Counted from the stretch's first letter, positions 22,934 through 37,347 are shown. The stretch: 64,000 nucleotides of DNA from Cruorifilaria tuberocauda (GCA_013365365.1 JABVXU010000301.1:1-64000); one strand, 5' to 3'. Notes: generated by a model from the letters alone, not told the origin. Made by a program: numbers and translations.

Positions 22934-25020
22934 TTAATGTCTTTATTATTTCGTTGTCATTATTTTGGAAACGGGATAGGATGATAGCAATGTATAGCTA
23001 ACCTTTCAAGCAAAATTTCTATCAGGTCCGAAGAAATTTTTGCAATCTTTTTCCACATTCAATACACATTTTCATTTGAATTGTAACAGATATTTTGAAT
23101 TGTTTCACTTAAGATTAACTTTATTATTTGTCGCGTGCGAATGATAAAGTTTTATCTTTTTTTTCTGCTATGTACACCAACAACATATATTATTAAGTGA
23201 TGGAAATCAATTTTTTGGCGTATCATTTTTTCCCGTTTGAACCATCAGCTTTCAAGTCTGTCAACATTTATAATCACTAAAAATTAGTGTTTATAATCAA
23301 AAGACGTTATAATGATCTAGCCTTTGTGTTGTAGAACCGGTCCGGACTCATTTCTTCAAACCATTGTAATAAATTTTTCGGTCAATTTTACTTTTATTCC
23401 CGAGTTCAATTATGCACTGCTCAACGTTCATTTATTTAAAAGCTGCAACTGATTGTTCATCCTTAACAAATTTAAATGGAGCTTTGGTCATTGTCCCTCG
23501 TAAATTTCCATAAAGTTGAAATTATATCTGCGTGTTTAAATTTAGCATCAAGTTTTCCTTTTCGTTAAGTGTCATAATTACTTTTGAAATTTCCAATCCT
23601 AATTGAGAGTAAAATCATTTCATCTCATTAGTTTGTATATAATGTTTTGATTGAATACTCTTGGTTAATGATCAACTAATGATCATATCCTCTCAAGCAA
23701 TCTGTATCCCTATGCATATATAATGGTCCTGTGAATTAATTACCAAAGTACCAATATAGTATTGAATTTGTTCAGTTGAACATTGAATATCGTTATGGAA
23801 CACAAAACCTTTTGGTACACAAATATCATGAGATAATTAATATGTCTTGGGAATTATTAAAAAATTAATTGATTGCTGCATCATAATGTTTAGTTTTGCT
23901 TGTTATGTTTAGTTAGAGCAAGTGTGAAAAGGATTAAAAAATGATTGGAGAAGAGAGGAAGTTTTGTGAAGTGTCACTTCTTAAACTCCTTGTTTCGAAA
24001 AGAATTGCATAGTGGTCCAGTCAAAAGAGCGTATGTGCCGTGCTCTATAACGCGTTAATGAGAACGGAAGTAAGGACGCGTACTTTCCGGTTAAGCGGCT
24101 GAGTTTTGTGATTTTATTTAATTTCTAACTTATAATTATTGCATTCATACTGGTATTGTTTTTCTCACTTTTTTTATAGACCATTATGCTGGAATAATAC
24201 TTCAGTATTTCTCGAAAAGGATACATCAAATTAATTTGCAGCCTTTTTTAATCTTACTATTTGCTAATAAAATTTCTTTTAACGGACAAATATCATTTAT
24301 AATAGTAAAGCAACATATATGCAAAATTAAAATATAAAACTATCAAGTTTTATTACATAGTGTAATAAAGTGATAGTTAATAAAGAAAATATTTCGCATA
24401 AATGTAATTAACGAATACAAAGATATGTTAAAAATATAATTCATTAAATATTTGAAAAAGCAAATATGGAAATACTTTTATGTTTGTTTATGTGAGTAAA
24501 TAACTGAGTGAATTAAATGTAGCTGTTTCTTTTACAGAGGATAAATAATGGTGATGTTGGAAACAGGTGTAAGGTGTGTGGGGAGAATACATGTTGCTTA
24601 TCATGTGACACAGAGTACTGAACAACATCATCTCTCACATGATGATATATAGAAACTTATTTGTGTCACTAATGAATTATATTCTAAGCGAAATGTTTTT
24701 AAATTTAAATTTTACTTACACGAAATTATTCATCTATTTGCAACATTTTATCATGGTTATTAAAAGTCATGCTAATTTTATAAGCACATTTCTTTTCGGC
24801 ATATTTGATTTGAAACGGCAGTTTAGTGTTTAGAATATTTTGGACATTTTGAGTTAGTTTTTTATCGTCTGTTTTGGGGTTTTGGGATGGAATTCAGCTG
24901 TTTAATGTTATTGTCAATTGATCAGCTAAGATCTTCGACTTCCAATAAATTGAAAAAGAAATTTTTACAGTGAATAATACTATTGGATGCTGCTGAAATC
25001 ATTGTTAAGCAAATATGCGT
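22934..25020. other. Intergenic region between iws-1 and the RING ligase gene
   Basis: About 2.1 kb with no supported gene. A GC-richer island at about 24005-24112 is open on the minus strand for about 47 codons (including KYASLLPFSLTRYRARH). The segment at 24539-24652 has an acceptor (tcttttacag) and a short ATG frame. Neither can be tied to a gene; both are discussed as leads. Confidence 0.4.
24961..24970 (+). promoter_or_regulatory. Putative trans-splice acceptor of the RING ligase gene
   Basis: The sequence atttttacag lies 50 bases before the ATG at 25021, leaving a short 5' untranslated segment. It fits a spliced-leader site or the end of a 5' UTR intron. Confidence 0.4.
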
Positions 25021-28000
25021 ATGCACCGTATTTCCACTAACTGTGGAGCTTTTACGTTATTCATACTTTCTGTTTTCGTTAGATCAACGCATGAGCAATA
25101 CATCATTGAAGTGGTATGTCTTTAAAAACGATATATTTGTTGAAAGGAAACTCACGTCAAACACAAGTGAATAGATAGTCTGTGGCTGCTTAGAAATGAT
25201 AAAGCTTTCAGGTACTGTTGTTGACTAGAGCAAAAATATTTTATTTTGCTAATCAGACTCATATGAGACTAGGTATTAATTGAGTTAGATTCATTCCAAA
25301 TTTGAAATTTGAAAAGGTAAAGGATTAGGTAGAAAACTTTGCTGAGTTTGAGTTTATTCACGGAGCATTTTTTAAAGGAAGGTATATAAACAAACGTTCA
25401 TTTAGAATCCGGTCTATGGACTTAAAATTATTAGATAACAGGAGTTTAGAAAACTGCATAACTAAAATTCGCATTTAACCAGATCCGACAATACTGAAAT
25501 TTTTAATTTTTCAATTTCTCTTTAGAATTCAATGAAAAACTTTGCAGTGGGAGCCAAAACCAGGTGGGTTTCAAGCCGTATTGCAGTGCGATGCAACGGG
25601 TGCCGATTTTGGCGGTGAAATTCCAATGCTGAGTTTCAGTGCGAACGAAACTGGTTGTGCATACTTTACAGAACCTGAAGATTCTTGCCAAGATACTTTC
25701 GTAAGTTTATATCATTCAAAATGCCACTTTCTACGATGGATTTATTGTTAGTTTTTTCATATCATATGCATGTAAAATCATGATGAAAAAAGTACGCTAA
25801 TCCACACTTTGCTTTTTCAATGCTTTTTTCTCTCATCTCCAACAGATAGATCTAGTCATAAAATTTTAGGCCAGTTCATTTCAGAATTAGATTTCTGATT
25901 GCTGTTGAATGACCGTTGTTTCGTTAGGTTGGGTTTTTCATAAGAGACTTTTTCAAATCCACTCTTAGGGTTTTTCTGAAGGAGGCTGCCATCCCGCCTA
26001 CTCCCGGAAGATTGGAAATATTGTGGTGTCTTGTGATTGGACAAATACGCAGTCGTAATCCAGATGCTGAGGTATGGCTAAAACAAAAGTTCATGCTTTA
26101 CAAGTGATAGATATCGGAAAGAGAAGCATTTACAGAATAATCGGACGGGGTGTATCAATTATTATGCAGTGGTACCTCGCGGTAACTGCAGTTTCTCCGA
26201 AAAAGTAAGTATCCGTTATTATTATTATTAGGCGAATGTATATATTTTTTATTATGTAGTTTTTTTTATTTCTTGTAGTCCAGTAATTACTGCTTATGCA
26301 TCAGCAACCAAAGGAATAAACGTTCAATCATGTGAATTCAATAGCAAGTAGTTTTCACTGTTCTTTTTATTTTTCTAGGCTATGTCATGTTAATGTAATG
26401 AATCTTGTGCAATCATTATTTTGAATTTTTTCTTCTACTGGGCATTTAGCTAGGTAACAGAAAAAATAACTGGAAAAAGTAGTTATTTTACTGCATAATT
26501 TAGGCGTATCATGCACAACGGGGATATCCTGATCCATATAGTGCGCTGATTATATTCAACGATGATGGCCATTCACCGGTACCAATGGCTGGCAGCAAGT
26601 ATGCAGATCGAGTTGTGATTCCAGTCGTAATGGTAAGCCATGCATGTATGACAAATATGATGGATCGTTTTTCGGCTGAGAAAGGGTTAGTTTAAAGGAA
26701 TAATTTTCTTTTATTAACTTTTCATGCTTCTTCATGCTTTTTTTTTGTCCTCGTTTGTTTCTTTTGCATGTTTTATTCTTTTCATCTCCTGTTGAAAAAG
26801 GAGACAGCATTACTAATCCTTATTTACCATTTATCTAAGCTTGGTAGATATTCTGAGTGTTGAAGGATGTATGTATATATGAATATGGGTTTATTGTTAT
26901 CTTTTTGCATGCTAAGTCCTTTATTACAATTATCGTTTTTTTTTCAAAATGCATCTGTATCGATTAAATTACTGTTGGTACTGTTATGCTTCAATTTCCA
27001 GATATGTAGTTGCGATACGCACTATTCCCGGGTACTATGATCTTGTCAAGTACCTTATCCCTTTAATCGCCGTTGTTGCATTTTGTTTTGTTGTTCTTTG
27101 TATATCATTGGTAAGTCTACTCCAAACAAATTGTCATAGTTTTTCCTTAGTGCTATAAATTTTTCGAATCATTTTTGAGTTTATAGTATTTGGTGTATTG
27201 ACTTTGGTAAGTTACTAATTCAGAACCTGGCATTTGTCGAAGAAAAAGAAATAAAAACTCAATAAGAAGCACATTGGATACTGAAAATTCATACGTTTCT
27301 TTAAAGTATTCATCATTTATTGTAGGCAGTACGAGTATGTCGCGAGCGTCAACATTTGGCAAAGAAGAGATTATCGAAACGTAATCTGAAAAAGTTACCG
27401 GTCAAGAAGTTTAGGAAAGGTTTGTAGATTAAAAAGTAATCAAAAACTGTTTATTAAGATCAGATTGTTCATATATATCAGTCAAATTTTCCTGAAATTC
27501 TTCCCATTTACTTATTGGTAATAGCTCGTTTCCCCTTCTCTGAAGTCCCATAAGATACACTGTCCTATCTGTCCTTTCCTGATTATTTGGTTGTTATTTT
27601 CGTATTATAAAATCACTGGCAATCGATCCAACAAGTAGAGTACAAACCGCAAATCTTTTTCTGAATAATGTTCATTTTTATCGAGCAATGTTCCAGGCGA
27701 TGTATTCAATGTCCGTTTATATTAATTTTACCTGCATGATGATTTCACTTAATAGGCCTTAAATCGAAAACTTTGTCAGTGCAAGCTTTTTTCAGGTGAT
27801 ACAGAGGAATCATGCGCTATATGCATCGATGACTTTGTCGATGGTGAAAAATTACGTATCTTACCTTGCAATCATAGTAAAATTTTAAAGCTTTATTTTA
27901 TGAACTGATAACAGTCCATGAATTGATTGCAAATTTTTATTTATAATTTTAATTTATTTCTTTTATAAATTTTATTTTTATTTGTGAGAAAAAGTAAAAA

Positions 28001-29929
28001 ATTAACGAACTATATGGTATTAAGATTTCAGTAGAAAGCATTAATCATTTATATGCTTATTCAGCTTACCATTGTAAATGCATTGATCCTTGGCTGACGA
28101 AGGTTCGAAAAGTTTGTCCTATATGCAAACGAAAAGTTTTGTCGTCGGGAGAATCTCATTCATCTGATTCTGATAATGATGGACGTGATTCCACATTAGC
28201 ATCAGGTTCTACAACGGTATATCGTGATAACGCTCCATTACTTCGTAATGCTGAGGCAGTAGGTTTTCTATTGCTATTTGTTTATTTTAAGTAACAAAAA
28301 TTCTTATTATCTCTAATATATTGTAAATTTTTGGAATGTAATAGGTATATAATATTTCTTTTGCAGTTCGCGTCTGGAAATCCTTCAGCACCCGCTCAAA
28401 GAGTAGGACTACGAAGAAATACACAAGGTAAATACATACATGGGAAATTTATTTATCAAGAAAGACTTTCGTTTGAACAATTTTTTTTGTTTTATCCGAT
28501 ATGCTATTAAAATATGTTTCCAGGTAGGCGTAGGCCACCTTTACGCGTAATTATAGCATCTCCTACCGATTCTTCGGTAGTGCCTGGAACAAACCATCTC
28601 ACTTCCACCAGTGGAGAAATTCGTGAGACTGGTACTACTAGTGCAATATCAAGTCGAATTGAAGCAGTTTCCGAAACTTTACGTCGAACTATACGTCCAT
28701 ATTATCAGCAAATTGTCAGAAGATCGATGCGAGTCCCGTGGAGAAATGTTGCGAGTGATCCGGTATGGTCGTATAATTTTACTATTTAATTTATGAAAAT
28801 CTGCATGAGGGCTATTACACGCTACTGTGCAGACCCTTTCTGCGATGCATATGGTACAGGATAAGATGGAGCAATAGTGATCTTCTTCCGCAGATTTTTT
28901 TAAAGTAAAATACAAGCTGTTTTTCGAAATGCACTAATCATTAAAATAATCCATACTGAAAATCAAACGGCAATCTTATTATGATTAACCTTTGTTTCAG
29001 GGATGCGGGTTTGGACCAGACGCCGCACAAAGACCATTTGTGGTCGACAATAATGCTTTTGATGAAAGCAGTGAAGCACTCAATGTAGATTTTTATTTTA
29101 AAATTTGAGTTCTTTTTTTACGTTTTTAAGTCGTCGAATATTTTTACTCTATTGTATAAAAACTGATTTACAGACGGAAGGCTATTCTATTGCTGATCAG
29201 CATAACGCTGAAACTGTAGGTATTTTTCCTTCGGAAGGGATTACGGTGAATGAAAGAAGTTGCTCTCTAATCATAGCTCCTAACAGATTAATCTGTGCTG
29301 ATCCTGAATCAGAAGTCGAATTATCTAGTGATAATCAACTAAATGTAGGTTTTGTTTTTCCAGAGCTTTAATTCTTTTTTGAAAGTGATTAATACATAAA
29401 ATTTATAATTCATATTTGGAATTCGAATACTTTCCATACCTTTCCCATTATATGAGAATTCTCTTTCAAGACACAAAATCCTTTTTGCAGACTATAACAA
29501 CTGAAAGAGTTTGTACTAGTAAACCTGTTCCAAATCCATCAGTCACAAGACATAGGTATGGATTTAAACTTTTTCGATATTTAGTGTTCCATTACAAACT
29601 TTTTCAAAATAGTATGCTCTCCATTAGAAAAAAGATTATAAATTACTGCCAAATTTCAGTTATTGGGCTTTTAACTAACTGAATATGCAAGTTTTATTAG
29701 TTAACGAAAATTGAAGTTCTTTGATCATTTGCTTCGTTTTTAATTCTGGCAGAGGATACGAAAAACAATCTTTTTTTGTATTAAATTATTCCATTTCAGT
29801 GGTACTACAGTGTCTACTAATTTATTTTCAACTGTTGATGGTTCAGCAGAACATGATTTGAATATTGGCGAGCAAGCTTTAATAGGTGAACTTGAACCTG
29901 CAAGCAGTTTTTATCAGGAGCATGATTGA
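25021..29929 (+). CDS. RNF13/Goliath-type PA-TM-RING E3 ubiquitin ligase
   Basis: Fourteen exons: 25021-25113, 25548-25700, 26136-26204, 26504-26685, 27002-27110, 27326-27419, 27796-27876, 28065-28258, 28367-28427, 28524-28762, 29001-29084, 29174-29344, 29491-29555, 29800-29929; phases agree; about 574 residues. The order is signal peptide ([15 protein letters not shown]); protease-associated luminal domain at about 32-165 ([32 protein letters not shown]); membrane helix about 183-203; basic stop-transfer segment; and RING-H2 about 240-281. The RING has CAIC, LPCNHTYHCKC and CPIC, all eight ligands present. A Ser/Thr-rich tail follows. This family ubiquitinates membrane cargo on endosomes or lysosomes. 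The second luminal exon could start differently, and an extra in-frame exon may exist at 25928. Confidence 0.93.
25928..26071 (+). CDS. Candidate cassette exon inside the RING ligase gene
   Basis: Inside the second intron lies a 144-base block between acceptor tttcgttag and donor GAG|GTATGG. It is open in phase 0, and both flanking junctions (25700 and 26136) are phase 0, so inclusion would add 48 residues without shifting frame. The peptide includes [20 protein letters not shown] and [18 protein letters not shown]. It would interrupt the protease-associated domain, which argues for skipping in the main isoform. The minus strand is also open here (25856-26044). It could be a true alternative exon, a remnant, or chance. 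Confidence 0.35.
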
Positions 29930-32900
29930 AACTAGTCAGAATAACATTTTTATTTATGATTATCATTTCTTACCAATTTAAATTGTCAAAATACCCAATT
30001 AAAGTTCATTTCTGAGGCGTTCTTTGACAATTATTGGAGAAAGGTGCTTGTTTGATTCTCAAAGCAGAAAAGCTAGAAGAAAGAAATGAAATCTGTCGAT
30101 GTGTATGTATTAGCTTATTGAATGTAAATTTTATAGACTTTTTGGGTAAATTTCAAATTCTGAGCAAATAGATGAAGTAATTTAATAGTCTTTTTGCTTT
30201 TAATTTTTCAATTTGCTGAACGAATTCTTCAGTTTTCATTTTAACGGTGCAGTAGATAACCAGTACAGTTTTAAGTCGAAGTTCAGTCGTTTGTTCATAC
30301 TTTGATTTCAGGTTTATCACTAAAAAGTGTTCGAAATTTTTAAAATTTTGTTTTTGTTTTCTTGGTTCTGTATTCAATTTTGTTCGACATATGATAGGAT
30401 AAGCATAATAAGTAGCATGGTATACAATTTTAGTTCTCCGCAAAAGTAGCATATAATATATAGGCTTGATCTACCACTAAATTTTTGTATTATTTTGTCT
30501 TAAGATGCCGTTGCACTTGAAAAGTACTTAGTTAGCCAAAAAATAATGTAGCATATTAGAAGTTGGGCGCTGAACTACATGAAAATGAAAAACATTATCT
30601 ATCGAGGATGTAAATTGAGAATTTGCATATCAAATAATTTGCGTGCAAAATAATAGCTGATTATTCAGCAGCTAGATATAAGTTACCGAGAAATAAATAG
30701 AACAAGTTGCTAGAAAATTATTGAAAGGATAATTAAAGCTGATATGATTTATGGAATTAAGAGCAACAATTTTTGGCTCTTTTAAATATTTTCCTTAACA
30801 GTAGTTTTGAAAATCGCGCAATGCACAATATGGTGCTAACATCATTTAATTTTACTTTGAATCGTAAGCATTTGACGTAGGGTCGAAATACCAAGTCGAA
30901 AATAACAGTTATGATTTTTATTAGATGAATGATTCATCTTTTTATATGAATTAACAATATTTAGAAATCTTCTACATCTTGTTTCTAGGGCATTTGGAAA
31001 AAATCCGATTAATGATTCATCTTCACTTGAGATCTATTTAAAGTTTAAAGAAGTAATGTAGTATTTTTTAACTTCAAATGAATCCACGGAATGACATATG
31101 GTGCAGTTTTGCATTGCATTCAGCTTTTGCTTCGAAAAATTTTTAAAAAGTAAATTTGGCTGGAAGATGAGTAGCATATTTTGATGGGCATTTTACTAGA
31201 AATTTTTTCTTTTAAAGAATTACTGAAATTTTCTTTAATGCTCATTGTTTTGTCGACCTGAATTCCTTCGTTGTCTTTCTTTTCATATTTTTTTCGTTCA
31301 TTCGTGTGTGATCATTAGTCTCTCCCATTACAGCTCCTGCTATTACATCTATACGTATGGTAGTATTTTTCTGGTTTTTGTTTTTGCTTTAGAGGTATTT
31401 TTTCTTTTTCGTTGTGGTTACGTAATTCACAGGGAATTCTGTCGGTGTTGTATTAGGGGCTGAATTTTTCTTTTTACATATAATTTTGATTTAAATGTTA
31501 TCTACTGTTTTTTGATATTTTACATAGCGTATAGATTTTATTTTTTTTTCTTTTGGGTTTGCTATTTCTAAAACTAACTGTGCTTGGTGGAATTAACAAT
31601 GGACAAAAGCTTGTTAAGGAATTAAATTTAGCTATGAAAGGTGAGAGGTTGCAATATCATGTAGAAATTTTTTTAATACGCTTCAGAATATACATATTGT
31701 ATATGAAATCGATAACATCGTTGTCACTTAATGCTCGGTTTGTACTGTACCCACGTTTTTATTTCTGTATTCGTTTGTTTTAATCTGTAAATATCTATAT
31801 AAAGTGATTTTCTGTGCCATCTCTATTCCATTTTATTGGGAAAAATATCTTAAATATATGATAGAATAAAGCGCTCCACACAGTAATACTTGGAAGTTTC
31901 TTCACTTTCTGGCAATGCGAACAATGAATGTGACTGGAGGTCGAGATATTTTCAGGATTCGATTTATTCCGATCAGTAACTTCTTTTTGTATTTCATATG
32001 AGAATTTTACGTAACTGGTCAACTGAATTGGTCGTCCTTAGTGTATAAAAATATTTCAGCTATGTGTCATATTTTTAGAATTTTTTTCCGTAAAACCATG
32101 GATAGAACAGTGATGGGACAGAATGTATAGAATACTTTTTACAGTTAAGAACAAAACGAAATAACGGTACTTATTCTCTATTTGAAGCATATTCATGAGT
32201 TTTCTGAATTATTGCATCTTTATAAGTTTTGTAATTGCGACTTTTGCGTATTCATGTGTTAGCATTTTTTATAGAGATGTTCAGATTTTAAATTGAATAC
32301 AATTTAGAAAGTAGCATTCATAAAAATAATACCACTTTCTCGTACTATTTAATTGTATTAGCACCAGTAATTAACTTTCTTGTATGAGCTTACAATAAAG
32401 GAAAAAAACGGTACAATTGAGTTGGAGAGCGGAGTAAATAATGCATTTAAAATTATACATAAAGATATACAAAAATTGAAAGAAAATACTTCAATTCATA
32501 TTTCTTTTTTCTTGTACATAAATCGTATACATAATCATAGATCAGATTGAATTACATTAAAATACAAATAATGAAAAGATAATGCTATGCAACATACTTC
32601 TTATTCCTTTACACATATTTATTCATTCCTTTATTCATGTATATATTTATAACTGTTTACATAATATTTATAATATCATTTAACAATGAAATTATTGATT
32701 CTTAATCGATTATAATAAGATTTAAGCAAATAAAACATTTATTATTTTCATTTTTTTTCCTTCTTAAATACTTCAAATTACTTATGTTGCGTTTAAATTT
32801 AACCAAATTCAAATATAAACTATATTATTAAAGCAGTATGCTTCATTCGGAAGTAAAATAATTACCGGAGTCAATAAATAATAACGGAATAAAAAGACGA

Positions 32901-34466
32901 ACGATTTTTCATGTGAAATAATTATCAATACCAAAATTTCCATTGCTTCTATCCATCCACGATCAGATTATTCCAATACAATTATTAAACTATTATTATA
33001 AAAGTAGCACAATTATACAGAAAAATACAAGATTGCATCGTTGAAATAAAATCAAATTCATTTGTGGGTTAGGTTCAGCGTAATAGTATTCTGCTTGCAG
33101 TAGCATACAGCCTGCTCAATGCTAGGATTGGAAAGTTTGAAAGTATTGCTTTGCAAATCTTCCTATAATCTATTAATCTAGTCTGGTCTAACCTAATCAC
33201 TATGAGGTAAATTATTGAATATTCATATTTTTTTCTCATTCTCAAAAGTGATATAAAATTGGAAAAGATTTGTCAAATTACATTAAAGTTTTAAAAGAAA
33301 AAAAAGATGAACTGAATATAATCTCATAAAATAAGAGCATTTATTAGACTAGCATGTATAGTCATCACTTATCTATGTATTTCTATACACATATATATAT
33401 TTTTTAATTTAAAAATGTTAAAATTGGAAGATTATATTAAAAAAAATCCCATATTAATACATAGTACATGTTACTGAAACTTTCAAAAAATCTAAGTAAA
33501 AATAATTTAATTCAACCAAATTTCGTTTAAATAAATTTTATAAAATAACACAGGTTAGATTAGATTAAGCTATCAGCACTGAAATTTGACATGTGAATTA
33601 CTCTATCTAATGCTATTAACTGGCATTAACCAAGGTTTTTACTAGTCCTTGATTATTAAAGGCAATAATAATATTGATAGTCTAATAATAATGATAATAA
33701 TATCGATAATGATGATAAAACTTCTTGCATTAGAAGATATTCTATTTTAATTTATAATTTATATAAAGTGTATTTAATGCTAGCTCATTATAAATACTAT
33801 TATCGACTGGCCCCTTTTTCTCGTTTTATCTTTTTATTATTTTTTTTTTTGTTTTTAATTTTATCTACTTTGTTTTGTTGAAATATTCTAAAAAACAGTA
33901 AAATTTTAGTCATAAAATAAAGTCGTCAGAGTATATGCAACTATCATGATTGACTGATAAATTAATAATATAATATCAATGTTTTAGGATAATGTTAAAA
34001 ATTGTAGATCGATTGATGATATATAAACTTACACAATATGATTTAAGTTTAAAATTGAAAAATGAAAATGTTAGGCAAATATGTAATATTATTCAATTTA
34101 TCCATTAATAAATATTTGAAATGAATCTCACTAATTTTTGTCAATCGATCAATTAATAATAGTATTTTTTGTATTTAGAAGCTATGAGAAACTGTAGCAA
34201 CACAACAAAACCCATAATACGAGCATTGTTCGCGTAACACATTTGGAACAATTCATACAAGTAACTTGAATTAAATCAGGTTGGAAATATCAAATAAAAT
34301 GAAGTTTGATTGCTAAGCAATTTAGGTAGTTGCTATTAGCTTACTGCTGAAGTATTAAGAAAAGTTATGAATTATTTGTTGTAATACTATTAATTTATTT
34401 GTTGCATAACTTTATCGGCCTTGAATTTTTTCTTTTTTTGTTGATGAAAGATCGATCAATTTCCAT
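29930..34466. other. Convergent 3' intergenic region
   Basis: About 4.5 kb between the RING ligase stop and the sup-12 stop. It is AT-rich with T-rich patches at 31200-31560. A plus-strand frame at 31553-31641 ending at a donor-like AAAG|GTGAGA includes LGGINNGQKLVKELNLAMK, but lacks an acceptor. No gene is called. Part is likely 3' UTR. Confidence 0.45.
34394..34399 (-). terminator. Probable polyadenylation signal of sup-12
   Basis: The plus strand reads tttatt, giving AATAAA on the minus strand, about 70 bases past the sup-12 stop codon. Confidence 0.45.
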
Positions 34467-37347
34467 TCATACACGTTGATGCTCTAAAGCAGCCTGCTGT
34501 TGTGTTACAGCAGCTAGTTGTGATTGTGCAGCTGTTAGTTGGGCTGCATAACTGTTAGCTGGTATTAGGCCATATGGCATATATGCATACTGTTCCAGGC
34601 CTACCGAACCTGCTGCTGACACTGAAAATTAGATTGAAGAGAAATAAGCGAAGGTAAGTTGCACTTATTTATATACCGATGTGAATTTTCCAATATTTCC
34701 AATGAACGTCAATTTTTTACGTCTCTTTTTTTAAAATAAATGTTTCCGAATTTTTAATAATATCATGAAATAAAGAACAGAATACAATTTGATACAATTT
34801 AAAACGAAAATTAAATATTTTCATTTCTTATCGCTAAATGGCCATCGGATATCGCTATCAGAGCTATTCATATTTCGATATCTTTCTTTCTTTATTCATT
34901 CAATGAAGTGATTGAAATTTGCATACCTGCTGGATGAAGCGAGAATGGATTCTGAGTAGCGGCGGTAGCAGCACCACCTGCAGCTGCGACTGCTGCAAGT
35001 GTTGCATAGTCGATATATTGTTGTTGAGTTTGCGAAGTATTCACTTGACCTGCACCAGCTAATGATGTCGTATTTTGCAAACCATTTAGCGTATTCATTA
35101 ACGGATTACCTGCAGCTGCAGCTGCAGCAGCTGCCGCTGCCGTAGGATAAAGAAGTTGTGGGAGGCTAAAAAATTTTTCAGCAGTAAAAATTATGATAGA
35201 ATAAAAGTGATTAAAGCATAAGTAGGCCATATATGTTAAACTTAAAAATTTTATATTAATCTTATTTTTTTAACTAAAATAATTGATAGGTAAGTACATA
35301 TTTATATAATTGTCATCATGACTGAAAATTTCATTTTACTCTATATTTACTTATTCAATAAATTAAATATTTAACTATTAATTTGCTTTAATTAAAAAAA
35401 CAATTGATCAACCTATTACAGTTAATCACCCCAATCAAAATTTTATTTATTTCCAAACCTTTTTTACACCGCAAAAAGGATGAAGTAAACAAACCACATA
35501 AATTCATATAGGAGAAATACACACACATATCATTGTATATACACGCAAACGCACACACACAGATATGTATACAAAAGTAAAAAAAAAATACTTTTATATT
35601 TTGATAATATTAAGAGTTCTTGAAAATTTAATTAAAAAAATGATATCATGTAAAAAGGGGAAAAAATTACCCGGCAATACGACCGGGAAATAAAGCCTGC
35701 AGTTGTGTTTGCAGCGGAATTTGCTGCAATCCGTTAGAAAGCGCTGAAAACAAAAATTTGACAGATTTCATTGAAAATTTTGATTGGATTAAGCAAAGAG
35801 AAAAAAATATTGATAGAAGTAATACGAGACGTCAAAACATGCAACAAACAACGCATAAACATCCTCCTCGATTTCTAAGGTTTTACTTTCATTCCGCTCA
35901 AAAAATTTTCATTTCAGTTCCAAAACAGAATAATTTAGTATTGAAAATCATTCCTTAATAGTACTACATGAATTCACTTGGTAATTTGAAGGAAAAATTA
36001 GACAAATACAATAAAGTATGACAGGATACATCTAGCATACATTCAGGTACAATGATTTTAGTTTCGAAAATTTTGTAAGTGATAAAATTCAAAAATTGTT
36101 AAAATCATGACCAGAATTGAACCAATCTGATAACATTTAGTACTATTAAACAGTAATGTTATTTCTATCACGACGAATCGTAAAGTTAGCCGATCACTCC
36201 AACACTATTTTCGTTATCAGAGTCAAAATATCAAGTAACCTATAAAATCTATTTGCTAATTTCTCTCACACATGATCTCAAGCTACTCGTCAGCTATGTA
36301 GTTTAACAATTGTATCATTCTTTAAATAATATAAGTAAAAGTAAAATAAAATTTGTGTTATTTTGAAAATAATTAACCTGCAAGTTGAATATTGCCACGC
36401 GGTTTAGCACCCAAATAAGCTAAATTAACATTAGCTTTACGACCATCAATTATCGGATTCGGATCTTTACAAGCACGTTCTGCTGCAGCTCGATCTTTCA
36501 TTGTTACCTATAATTTTGATGATAAAGTTTGTAATTTTAATGAAGACAAACAGTTTACAATTGATACAAATAAGATAGTACAAGAGATTTATAGATGATA
36601 CAATAAAACAAATGTCTCGATAGTTACTAATAGCAATATTAGTATTCGGATGTTCATTTTATATATAGTAGAAATGCTAGTCGAAAAATAGAAGAAAATT
36701 ATTAATGTAATACACAGGAAATGAAAAATTCTTGTAAAACTTACAAAACCATATCCGCGACTTTTTTGTGTCTGTCGATCGGTTATTACTACAGCTTCTT
36801 CAATTTCACCAAACTGCTCAAAGTATTCATGCAAAGTTTTGTCCGATGTATGATATGGTAAACCACCGACAAAAATTTTCGTGAACGTCGTATCACGTAT
36901 GCCTGAAAAAGTGATAACACAATTATCGCTGCATTTTACCGATGAAAGAAAAACTCTAAATACCCAAAAAAAAAGACGACACTGTTGCCGTTATATGCTG
37001 AAATACCTAAAAAATATATATATAACACCTAAAATGTTTTTAAAAAAATTGTGGTGCAATTACCATTGCATCATATTGAGGATGTTTGTATAAAAAAAAG
37101 GAATGATGTGATTATCGTTATGCATTTTTGACTTCTTTCAAACAAAGGATTTAAATGGTTAAATTTTAATATTTATAAAAATAAAATTACCAGTAAAAAC
37201 AAGAATACCTGTAGTAGAAAGAGTATCAGTAACACTAGCAGTAGCTGCAGCAGCAGATTGAGCTGCTAATGCAGCTGCAGCAGCTTGCACCAGCGGATCA
37301 GCAATCGCTCCGGTACTTGCCAATTGTCCATAAATAGATGGTATCAT
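34467..37347 (-). CDS. sup-12: SUP-12/RBM24-RBM38-type RRM splicing regulator
   Basis: Six minus-strand exons: 37209-37347, 36745-36902, 36378-36507, 35671-35743, 34927-35165, 34467-34621; all phases agree; about 297 residues. One RNA recognition motif spans about residues 54-130, with RNP2 [14 protein letters not shown] and RNP1 [13 protein letters not shown], followed by family-typical [17 protein letters not shown]-terminal region rich in Ala and Gln follows, with a nine-alanine run and YMPYGLIP near the end. In C. elegans SUP-12 controls muscle-specific alternative splicing; vertebrate RBM24 and RBM38 do related work. An Ala-rich N-terminal leader of about 47 residues precedes the RRM. 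The ATG is followed by [13 protein letters not shown] possible acceptor (ctgtttag) 43 bases upstream could be a trans-splice or 5' UTR splice site. Confidence 0.95.

Noticed and set aside
26272..26351. Plus-strand frame ([16 protein letters not shown]) inside the RING ligase gene
   Set aside because: It follows an acceptor-like ttgtag, but joins out of phase with the flanking exons and does not fit the PA domain, which is continuous from 26204 to 26504.
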